This document shows positions 1 to 5,058 of a stretch of DNA of 8,367 nt, in pieces; the stretch's first letter is position 1, and each line of letters begins with the position of its first letter. The stretch lies in contig JBCDCE010000087.1 in the NCBI GenBank assembly GCA_039182515.1, forward strand, positions 1 through 8,367, written 5' to 3'. Below the pieces are notes generated by a model that worked only from the letters and a program-made list of their open reading frames with translations, was not told where the DNA came from and ran no database searches. A program made the position numbers and the translations under genes. Source of the DNA: JBCDCE01 sp039182515 (lineage in GTDB: Bacteria; Pseudomonadota; Alphaproteobacteria; Rhodobacterales; Rhodobacteraceae).

Positions 1-126
1 GAGGTGGAGCGCCTCTTTCAAAGGCTCAAAGGCTACCGCCGCATCTTCTCAAGGTTCGAAAAGCTCGATGTCATGTACAGAGCTTTCCTGAACTTCGCCC
101 TCATCGTAGACATGATTAAGTGTTAA
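1..126 (+). CDS. IS5-family transposase, C-terminal fragment (cut by window edge)
   Basis: The first 42 codons read in frame 1 up to a TAA at 124-126. The product begins EVERLFQRLKGYRR and goes on with an SRFEKLDVMYRAF segment. This is the conserved C-terminal block of IS5-family transposases: the VER glutamate (third residue here) is expected to be the last acidic residue of the DDE triad, followed by the F..LK..RR...R..K pattern and a hydrophobic tail. The enzyme would cut and join the IS ends during transposition. The start, the two aspartates and most of the protein lie left of the window, so I cannot tell whether the transposase is intact. Its stop codon is about 8 bases from the presumed IS end, which is normal for these compact elements. 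Confidence 0.85.
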   Translation, partial: EVERLFQRLKGYRRIFSRFEKLDVMYRAFLNFALIVDMIKC

Positions 127-133
127 CACGCCC
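1..133 (+). mobile_element. 3' end of an IS5-type insertion sequence (partial)
   Basis: This is the right-hand end of an insertion sequence that continues to the left of the window. It holds the C-terminal 41 codons of a DDE transposase, and the stop codon sits inside what looks like the terminal inverted repeat. Read inward from the outside, the end is GGGCGTGTTAACAC, with CTAG at 133-136 as the likely target context. A terminus of this kind with a TA or CTAG-like target is known from IS5-family (IS427-like) elements of alphaproteobacteria; that assignment is from memory. The exact boundary cannot be proven because the other end is outside the window. The chromosomal sequence resumes in mid-gene at about 134. 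Confidence 0.75.
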
Positions 134-510
134 TAGCTAAGGACGTCCCGTTTGAAGGATCAAAGCGCCTGAGAGTAAATGCCGAGATCAATGGTCTGGC
201 CATAGAAGGCACTTGGATGCCGGTGCGCGGACGTTGGTATTTGATGACCCCGCGCAGGGTGATGAAAACGCTGGGCGTCGCTTTGGGAGACGAGGTTGAG
301 GTGCGCTTTGCCGTGGCTGATCAAGACGCCGTTAATGTCCCAAACGCGCTGGCTGAAGCGCTTGAGACACATGGGGATCTCGCTGAGGTTTGGGACAGCT
401 GGACGCCGGGCAAACGGCGTGGATGGGCGCACCGGGTGGCAAGCGCAAAAACCGCTCCAACAATTGCGAAACGCGTGGACGAAGTGCTGACGGTTCTGGC
501 CGAGAGTTAA
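134..510 (+). pseudogene. YdeI/DUF1905-type protein, 5' end lost to the IS insertion
   Basis: An open frame runs from the IS end to a TAA at 508-510. Its first residues (AKDVPFEGSKRLRVNAEING) already lie inside the DUF1905 beta-rich domain, and they continue without a break into GRWYLMTPRRVMKTLG and LGDEVEVRF. After these comes a C-terminal YdeI/OmpD-associated helical segment (AEVWDSWTPGKRRGWAHRVA, then SAKTAPTIAKRV). No start codon precedes the conserved region, so about 30 N-terminal residues of a protein usually near 150-160 residues are missing. The first in-frame ATG is at 217 with a GAAGG seven bases upstream, so a 97-residue fragment could still be made, but it would lack half of DUF1905. 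The biochemical role of the family is not established; names such as 'bacteriocin-protection' are weakly supported. The reading frame itself shows no internal damage, which suggests a recent insertion. Confidence 0.75.
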
Positions 511-561
511 CGCGCGCGCAGCGCGCGCCCCCTCGTGTTCAAGTCAAACACGCACAGCGTG
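511..561. repeat. GC-rich inverted repeats between two convergent genes
   Basis: Directly after the DUF1905 stop there is a dyad CGCGCGC (511-517), GCA, GCGCGCG (521-527). A second dyad follows, CGTGTT (534-539) with AACACG (547-552), overlapping a third, CACGC (549-553) with GCGTG (557-561). On the minus strand the third hairpin is followed by TTTGACTT, so it might weakly terminate the aminotransferase transcript. None has a proper U-tract, so I call them inverted repeats rather than terminators. The rest of this gap (562-633) shows nothing I can name. Confidence 0.3.
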
Positions 562-633
562 GGTGACGCAGAAGGGAGGCGGGTGGCCCCTGGTTGGCAA
601 AATGCGTGTGGCTCTAATTTTCTCGTAAAGCTT

Positions 634-1491
634 TCAATATTGGCTCGTACTGTGCGCCCAGTCCCAATAGAGCGCGCGGGCTTTGCGGGTAACGGGTCCA
701 ACCTGGTAATGGGTATCATCAAACTGTGTCACGGGGGTCACCTTGGCCATATTGCCCGACAAAAAAACCTCATCGGCTTGATGAAAATCCTCCAAAGACA
801 AAACCGCTTCGCGCACAGAATAGCCGGCCTCTTGAAGGTTCTTCATATGCCGCGCCCGCGTGATCCCGGCCAAAAAGGTCCCATTGGCAATGGGTGTGAG
901 AACCTCCCCATCGCGCACCATAAAGACATTGGCACTGGCCGTTTCCGCGACATTGCCCATGGCGTCCTGCGCAAGCGCATTGCCAAACCCTTTCGCGCGG
1001 GCTTCTGCAATCATGCGCGCGTTGTTAGGATAAAGGCAGCCGGCTTTGGCATTCACCACATTGTTTTCAAGCATAGGGCGCTTGAACCGTGTGGTGGTCA
1101 GCGTTGTGCTGGTCTCAGCGCCGGGCACGGGCACCGCCTTTAGCACAAGCGAAAAGCCAGTATGATCTTGAGACGGCATGATTGCGGAGCTATCTCCAGT
1201 GATCGCCCAATACATTGGCCGGATATAAACAGCTGTCCCCTTATCAAAGCCGTTGAGACCTTCACGGGCAATTTCAACAATATCCTCCGTGGAGACAGTT
1301 GGCTTAATCATCAAAGCCTCCGCAGAGGCATTGACCCGCGCGCAGTGCGCTTCAAGATCAGGTGTCACACCATCAAAAGCCCGCGCGCCGTCAAACACGG
1401 TTGAGCCAAGCCAAATGCCGTGATCATCCGACGACATCACATTGACCGGGCCATCGTGCCAAGTCCCATCGAAATATGTGCGCAATTCCAT
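634..1491 (-). CDS. ilvE: Branched-chain amino acid aminotransferase-like protein (class IV PLP enzyme)
   Basis: This gene encodes a 285-residue fold-type IV PLP-dependent aminotransferase. Such enzymes move the amino group between branched-chain amino acids (Ile, Leu, Val) and 2-oxoglutarate in the cytoplasm, the last step of their synthesis and the first of their breakdown. The PLP lysine is K149 in VVNAKAGCLYPNNARM. The glutamate expected to contact the PLP ring nitrogen is E183 in GNVAETASANVF. The YIRP segment (residues 89-92) and FLAGITR (206-212) also fit the branched-chain group. The length matches short alphaproteobacterial members. I chose the ATG at 1491 over a TTG at 1509 because a strong AGGAGG lies seven bases upstream of the ATG and would be inside the longer form. 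The class is certain. The substrate is inferred, since D-amino-acid transaminase and other class IV relatives look similar. The gene converges on the DUF1905 remnant and stands alone after a terminator. Confidence 0.85.
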   Translation of the reverse strand: MELRTYFDGTWHDGPVNVMSSDDHGIWLGSTVFDGARAFDGVTPDLEAHCARVNASAEALMIKPTVSTEDIVEIAREGLNGFDKGTAVYIRPMYWAITGDSSAIMPSQDHTGFSLVLKAVPVPGAETSTTLTTTRFKRPMLENNVVNAKAGCLYPNNARMIAEARAKGFGNALAQDAMGNVAETASANVFMVRDGEVLTPIANGTFLAGITRARHMKNLQEAGYSVREAVLSLEDFHQADEVFLSGNMAKVTPVTQFDDTHYQVGPVTRKARALYWDWAHSTSQY

Positions 1492-1496
1492 GACGT

Positions 1497-1504
1497 CTCC
1501 TCCT
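1497..1504 (-). promoter_or_regulatory. Strong ribosome binding site that fixes the ilvE start
   Basis: The minus strand reads AGGAGGAG here. Its AGGAGG core is followed by AGACGTC and then the ATG at 1491-1489, an ideal seven-base spacing. The alternative upstream TTG at 1509 would overlap this signal and has no such site of its own. Confidence 0.8.
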
Positions 1505-1525
1505 GACAAGACAAAAGCAGCAAAA

Positions 1526-1544
1526 AGGTCATAAGTACAGACCT
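1526..1544 (-). promoter_or_regulatory. Dyad upstream of ilvE, possible operator or leader hairpin
   Basis: AGGTC (1526-1530) and GACCT (1540-1544) form a 5-base inverted repeat around nine bases. It sits 34 bases upstream of the aminotransferase start, and on the minus strand it is followed by TTTTT. It could be a regulator binding site or a weak attenuator-like hairpin in the ilvE leader. A possible ilvE promoter lies just upstream, for example GTGACA, 17 bases, ATAGGT on the minus strand, but the match is weak. The dyad is visible; its role is a guess. Confidence 0.25.
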
Positions 1545-1601
1545 ATTGGCGCTGTTTATCGACTGTCACGCCGCCATTCCTCAAAAGACTGCGTCCCAAG
1601 T

Positions 1602-1633
1602 CAAAAAAGGCCCTCGCCGGGACGGGCGAGGGC
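1602..1633 (-). terminator. Rho-independent terminator after the four-repeat protein gene
   Basis: On the minus strand, GCCCTCGCC and GGCGAGGGC form a perfect 9-base-pair GC-rich stem (1610-1618 with 1625-1633) around a six-base loop. It is followed by CTTTTTTGA, a good U-tract. There is no U-tract on the other side, so it works leftward only. It should end transcripts coming from the trpS and 1817-3031 genes, or from a separate RNA in between, before they reach the aminotransferase. It lies 183 bases after the stop of the upstream gene, unusually far. Confidence 0.85.
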
Positions 1634-1790
1634 GCTGAGGGGCTTTGACGAACGCGAAGGGGACAGAAGGCAGCCGTCACAAAGAGGGGGTAGTTTTCCT
1701 CTAAAATATACTAGGTTTCCCACCACCCCAGAATCGCTACTATTCGATTCCACGCCAGGGTAGCGAAGACATGAATCACCTTTGTGACAC
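1634..1790 (-). ncRNA. Possible structured RNA or long 3' UTR (nested inverted repeats)
   Basis: This stretch between the four-repeat gene and its terminator has no convincing ORF but several complementary segments. GTCACAAAG and CTTTGTGAC (1780-1788 and 1676-1684) are exact 9-base complements that would close a domain. Inside it, GAATCG pairs with CGATTC (1745-1750 with 1731-1736, loop of eight), and GGGGTGGT pairs with ACTACCCC (1729-1722 with 1694-1687) using one G-U pair that is possible only in the minus-strand RNA. The terminator follows directly. No known family (6S, SRP RNA, tmRNA, RNase P) fits by eye, and no clear promoter is visible. It may be a small RNA, a processed 3' UTR, or chance pairing. 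Confidence 0.3.
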
Positions 1791-1816
1791 TGCAACCAAG
1801 CTTCAGTTTCGAGAGG

Positions 1817-3031
1817 TCAGGGATCGCGTAACGCCACGATCCGGCAGGTTATTCCTGGATCAACGAAGCTTTCATCGACCCGTCTGTATGACCAGCTCTT
1901 GCGGGTATGAAACCAACACCAATCAGCCGCCTTTTGGATGGCGGCTTCGCGAGACGCGTGTCCGGATGAATAGCCCCAAGGACCGTAGGGGCTGATCGCA
2001 AACGCGCCAGCACCGGTAGTCTTTTGCCAATCGAGATAGCCTTCATAAATCTCCTGTGTCACCGCAAGGCTCCCCTCGGGCGGGCTTGGGCTGGGAACGC
2101 GGCGATGGGTGATGGCACAGTGAGGCTCTCCAAATCGCCGCTCGGCATCGCACCGCGCCAAAGCAGTTTTGTCCCCAGCCTCTGGCCACCCAGAGCGGCG
2201 GATATGACCCGTTGCCGATTTGCCGTTGGAGGCCCGCGCGCCATGAAGCGAAGGCGGCTTATAGGCTGCCAAAATCGAAAATGGCGCGCCCTTGATACGG
2301 CTGAGATCTGTTTCTTGAACAGGGCGCAGATCGGTCAGATCGATATGAAAAGCTGCGGGGTAAAGAGGGGGTTCAGGGCGCAAGTCTATAATTTCAGTGA
2401 TCTTTGTCACCGTGCAAGGCGCTGAAACAACTGAGTTTGGAGTTCCTTCAGCGGTGCGACGCGCCTCACACTCTGCACCCGCCCTGCGCAAGGCCGAGTT
2501 TCGTGCAAATCGACCGGACCCCTTGGTGCGGTGCCCCCAAGCACCCGCGCCCCCCAGGGCGAGATACTCTCGTGAGAAGGGGAGTTCTTGGCCAAGGTAC
2601 TTGGCCATTTCTGGCGTTAACACGCGCTCTGGGCGGTTTTGGATCCATCCAACTGGTGCGCGCCGCGCAATGATCTCACAATCCGCGCCACAGGCCGCAC
2701 GCGAATAGACATCCGCAAGCTTTTGGCTCCTAGCCCCTATCCAGTGCCCTGTGCGCCCTGACTTGCCCTTTGCAAAAGACGCAAAGTAAGGCGCATCCCT
2801 GAGGGCGTCCTCTGCTTGGCGTCGTATATCTTCTGAGAGGTCCGGCATGAAACGGGTTTCAGCCGCTTCGCCATAGTAAAGAAAAACACTGTCTTGGTTC
2901 TGCGCCTGCTCAGGCACGGGGTCGAAATGCCCCAAAGCAAAAAGCGCGAGCAGTCCGAGCGCAATAATGCCCAGACTCCCCAAAAAGCTAGGTTGCCAAG
3001 CCGCTTTCGGCGACGCGTTCGATTGATCCAT
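1817..3031 (-). CDS. Unrecognised membrane-anchored protein with four cysteine-paired repeats
   Basis: I do not recognise this 404-residue protein. Residues 16-36 (FLGSLGIIALGLLALFALGH and on) form one hydrophobic helix after a short polar N-terminus, so it is probably a signal anchor with the rest in the periplasm. The remainder holds four related blocks, at about 81-123, 155-213, 250-311 and 341-401. Each starts with a short hydrophobic strand and a glycine-rich turn (YFASFAKG, YLALGGAG, FSILAAYK, GAFAISPYG). Each then has an alanine-rich helix ending in Cys and a second Cys before a short strand (CEIIARR, CTVTKI, CAITHRR, CRIVAL). All eight cysteines (114/118, 188/206, 294/305, 372/396) fall in these pairs, suggesting four disulphides. 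The pattern resembles DUF4189-like domains, an inference from memory. A GTG at 3046 would add five residues; neither start has a good ribosome site. It follows trpS by 66 bases with no terminator between, so co-transcription is likely. Confidence 0.8.
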   Translation of the reverse strand: MDQSNASPKAAWQPSFLGSLGIIALGLLALFALGHFDPVPEQAQNQDSVFLYYGEAAETRFMPDLSEDIRRQAEDALRDAPYFASFAKGKSGRTGHWIGARSQKLADVYSRAACGADCEIIARRAPVGWIQNRPERVLTPEMAKYLGQELPFSREYLALGGAGAWGHRTKGSGRFARNSALRRAGAECEARRTAEGTPNSVVSAPCTVTKITEIIDLRPEPPLYPAAFHIDLTDLRPVQETDLSRIKGAPFSILAAYKPPSLHGARASNGKSATGHIRRSGWPEAGDKTALARCDAERRFGEPHCAITHRRVPSPSPPEGSLAVTQEIYEGYLDWQKTTGAGAFAISPYGPWGYSSGHASREAAIQKAADWCWFHTRKSWSYRRVDESFVDPGITCRIVALRDP

Positions 3032-3097
3032 CGTTTGAGGTTTCACCCAAAAACACGGCGGAATTTTGAAAGCGATGCGACAGAGGGCGAGGAGAGG

Positions 3098-4120
3098 CTA
3101 TGCGGAGACCATCCCAAGGATCTCATAGGTTTTTTTAAGGATCGGCGCGCTAATCTCGCGCGCGCGCTCTGAGCCCTGCGCCAAAACACGATCGATCTCG
3201 GCAGGATCTTGCATCAGCCGCGACATCTCGGCCCCCATACCGCCTAGTTTTTCAACCGCAAGATCAGCCAGCACGGGTTTAAATGCGCCAAATTGCTGAC
3301 CTTCAAAGCGGCTCAAGACCGTCTGCGGGTCTTCTTCGCTCAAAGCAGCAAAAATGTTGATCAGATTTCGCGCCTCTGGCCGTTCACCGAGATCTTTGAG
3401 CTCCGCAGGCAGTGGGTCTGAATCGGTTTTGGCCTTGCGAATTTTCTTCGCGATTGTGTCCGCATCGTCGGTCATATTGATGCGACTGAGATCGCTTGGA
3501 TCCGACTTTGACATCTTCTTGATGCCGTCTCTGAGTGACATGACACGGGTCGCCGTTCCCTCAATCACAGGTTCCGTGATGGGAAAGAAATCGACGCCGT
3601 AGTCGTGATTAAATTTTGCTGCGATATCGCGTGTGAGTTCGAGGTGCTGCTTTTGATCGTCACCTACAGGCACATGGGTGGCATGGTAGATCAAAATATC
3701 TGCCGCCATGAGAGCAGGATAGCTAAAAAGGCCAAGAGAGGCATTTTCAGCGTTCTTGCCTGCCTTGTCTTTCCATTGAGTCATGCGGCCCATCCAGCCC
3801 ATTCGAGCCACACAAGAAAAGATCCATCCCAACTGTGCATGCTCGGGTACTTGGCTTTGGTTGAACAAGATCGACTGTGTCGGATCGATCCCAGCCGCAA
3901 GAAAGCCCGCCGCTAACTCACGTGTGTTATGCGCTAGATCCTTTGGATCCTGCCAAACCGTGATCGCATGTAAATCCACCATGCAATAGAGGGTTTGGTA
4001 TGTCCCTTGGTTTTGCATGTCGACAAAGCGCTTGAGCGCGCCAAGGTAATTGCCGAGCGTGAGACCGCCGGATGGCTGGATGCCCGAAAGAACGCGCGGG
4101 GTGAAAGCCGGATCTGTCAT
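3098..4120 (-). CDS. trpS: Tryptophan--tRNA ligase (TrpRS)
   Basis: This 340-residue cytoplasmic class I synthetase activates tryptophan with ATP and loads it onto tRNA-Trp. The HIGH-equivalent motif is PSGGLTLGN at residues 16-24. The tryptophan and dimer region includes the conserved GDDQKQHLELTRDIA at 153-167. The KMSKS signature is intact at 202-206 (IKKMSKSDPSD). The C-terminal helical anticodon-binding part runs to the end, and length and motif order are those of bacterial TrpRS. The ATG at 4120 is preceded by AGGAC about seven bases upstream, and the protein begins just before the expected LSGIQPSG strand. It is divergent from the rhomboid-like gene, with 87 bases between the two starts, and is followed by the four-repeat protein gene on the same strand. 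Nothing in the reading frame looks damaged. Confidence 0.97.
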   Translation of the reverse strand: MTDPAFTPRVLSGIQPSGGLTLGNYLGALKRFVDMQNQGTYQTLYCMVDLHAITVWQDPKDLAHNTRELAAGFLAAGIDPTQSILFNQSQVPEHAQLGWIFSCVARMGWMGRMTQWKDKAGKNAENASLGLFSYPALMAADILIYHATHVPVGDDQKQHLELTRDIAAKFNHDYGVDFFPITEPVIEGTATRVMSLRDGIKKMSKSDPSDLSRINMTDDADTIAKKIRKAKTDSDPLPAELKDLGERPEARNLINIFAALSEEDPQTVLSRFEGQQFGAFKPVLADLAVEKLGGMGAEMSRLMQDPAEIDRVLAQGSERAREISAPILKKTYEILGMVSA

Positions 4121-4164
4121 AATCGAAGTCCTGGTGATTTTGGCCCGATGGGCTTAATGGCGGG

Positions 4165-4195
4165 GGAAATGCCAGTCAAGGAAATGCCAGTCAAG
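4165..4195. repeat. Exact 15-base tandem duplication between trpS and the rhomboid-like gene
   Basis: The unit GAAATGCCAGTCAAG occurs twice head to tail (4166-4180 and 4181-4195), and the match extends one more base on the left. It lies in the short divergent region. On the minus strand each copy carries TTGACT, a good -35-like hexamer (4194-4189 and 4179-4174), 69 and 54 bases from the trpS start. No strong -10 follows at the right distance. On the + strand each copy contains an ATG in frame with the rhomboid-like gene, so it adds five codons to the possible upstream extension. Confidence 0.9.
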
Positions 4196-4196
4196 C

Positions 4197-4201
4197 AGAG
4201 G
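4197..4201 (+). promoter_or_regulatory. Ribosome binding site that decides the rhomboid-like start
   Basis: AGAGG stands six bases before the ATG at 4208. The in-frame ATGs at 4169 and 4184 belong to the tandem repeat and lack a well-spaced site, and the longer frame back to 3995 would overlap trpS. The short form therefore looks right. Confidence 0.55.
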
Positions 4202-4207
4202 TATCCC

Positions 4208-4894
4208 ATGTCCTATGATCCAAATGCCAGCCCAATAATTGCCCTTCCGCCCGCTGTCATTCTATTGGTCTTGGGAATCGTCATCCCTGAAGCGCTTTTT
4301 GCGGCTGGTAATGCGGGATTGATATGGGGACCTGCAGGCATCGGTTTGCGGCAAGCTGCAGTCGAAACCTATGGGTTTTATGGGCAGGTTTGGGGCGATC
4401 TTATTGGGCGTGGAACAGTCAATTTCGATCGAATGAAACGGTTTGCGACATACCCATTTGTCCATCTGAGTTTTACACAAGCAGTTTTTGGTTGTGTGTT
4501 TGTCTTAGCGCTAGGGAAATTTGTCGGAGAGCAGTTCCGAGGGTGGGCTGTGATTGCAATTTTCTTTTTTTCATCTCTTCTCGGAGCGATTGCTTACGGT
4601 GCGATATTCAATGATCCTTTTCCTTTGGTCGGCGCATTTGCGGGTGCCTATGGGCTAATTGGAGCCTTCACCTACTTGCTCGCGGGGCGGCTCTCGGCCG
4701 CGGGCGGCAACCAGATGAACGCGTTCCAACTCATTGGTATTCTAATGGCCGTGCAGCTCTTGTTCGCGCTGCTTTTAGGAACGGACAATACTTGGGTCGC
4801 AGACCTTGCAGGCTTTGCCGGCGGTTTTTTACTGTCTTCGATTGTGCGCCCAGGTGGGTGGGCCGCGCTTATTGAGCGCATCCGTCGCGATTGA
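4208..4894 (+). CDS. Rhomboid-family integral membrane protein, probably without protease activity
   Basis: This 228-residue inner-membrane protein has about six hydrophobic segments (roughly 12-33, 83-103, 112-133, 139-160, 171-191, 196-213), the layout of a six-helix bacterial rhomboid. Active rhomboids cut other proteins within the membrane using a serine in GxSG and a histidine in the last helix. Here the matching helix reads VGAFAGAYGLIGAF (141-154) with no serine, and the final helix has VADLAGFAGG (197-206) with Asp199 where the histidine of an AHLGG-type motif is expected. The early HxxxxHxxxN pattern is also eroded: H86, Q91, G95. The overall fold signs, including glycine packing and YGLIGAFTYLL, are kept, so this reads as a pseudoprotease rather than a decayed gene. 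It starts MSYDPNASPI after an AGAGG. It is divergent from trpS and converges on murJ. Family membership is fairly sure; loss of activity is inferred. Confidence 0.82.
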   Translation: MSYDPNASPIIALPPAVILLVLGIVIPEALFAAGNAGLIWGPAGIGLRQAAVETYGFYGQVWGDLIGRGTVNFDRMKRFATYPFVHLSFTQAVFGCVFVLALGKFVGEQFRGWAVIAIFFFSSLLGAIAYGAIFNDPFPLVGAFAGAYGLIGAFTYLLAGRLSAAGGNQMNAFQLIGILMAVQLLFALLLGTDNTWVADLAGFAGGFLLSSIVRPGGWAALIERIRRD

Positions 4895-5058
4895 GTATTT
4901 TGCCAAGAAAAAGGGCTGGCGAGAAAAGACCTCGAGCTATTGCTCTGAGAGTTGAATCAAATGAGCGGTATTCTCTATGCGCGGCTTAAAGGGATGTTAT
5001 TGGAATCGCCTAAGAATAAAGGGTGGTTGGGAGAGGGATAATTTTGAATAAAAAAATG
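4895..5058. other. Convergent intergenic gap, nothing definite
   Basis: These bases separate the ends of the rhomboid-like gene and murJ. The stretch is AT-rich compared with its surroundings. I found no stem followed by a U-tract in either direction and no ORF that resembles a protein. The two convergent transcripts may end here by Rho-dependent means. Confidence 0.4.

Noticed and set aside
535..1143. 202-residue + strand open frame
   Set aside because: It is antisense to the clearly conserved aminotransferase, its composition is typical of a shadow frame, and it shows no protein motif.
1731..1765. TTCGATTCC resembling a tRNA or tmRNA T-loop
   Set aside because: The flanking bases do not form a T-arm stem, and no anticodon or acceptor arm can be drawn; it is part of a simple inverted repeat.
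1601..1795. 64-residue minus-strand frame between the four-repeat gene and ilvE, considered as a leader peptide
   Set aside because: It lacks runs of Ile, Val or Leu codons expected of an ilv attenuator peptide, has no ribosome site, and runs through the terminator stem.
2024..2708. Several overlapping + strand frames opposite the four-repeat protein
   Set aside because: They mirror the minus-strand gene, which has the membrane helix and the regular cysteine pairs; the + frames have no recognisable features.
4118..4123. CATAAT as a -10 box for the rhomboid-like gene
   Set aside because: No -35-like hexamer lies 16-18 bases upstream; an isolated hexamer is expected by chance.
3995..4207. 71-codon upstream extension of the rhomboid-like frame
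   Set aside because: It overlaps trpS on the opposite strand, is not hydrophobic or motif-bearing, and the ATG at 4208 has a suitable AGAGG.
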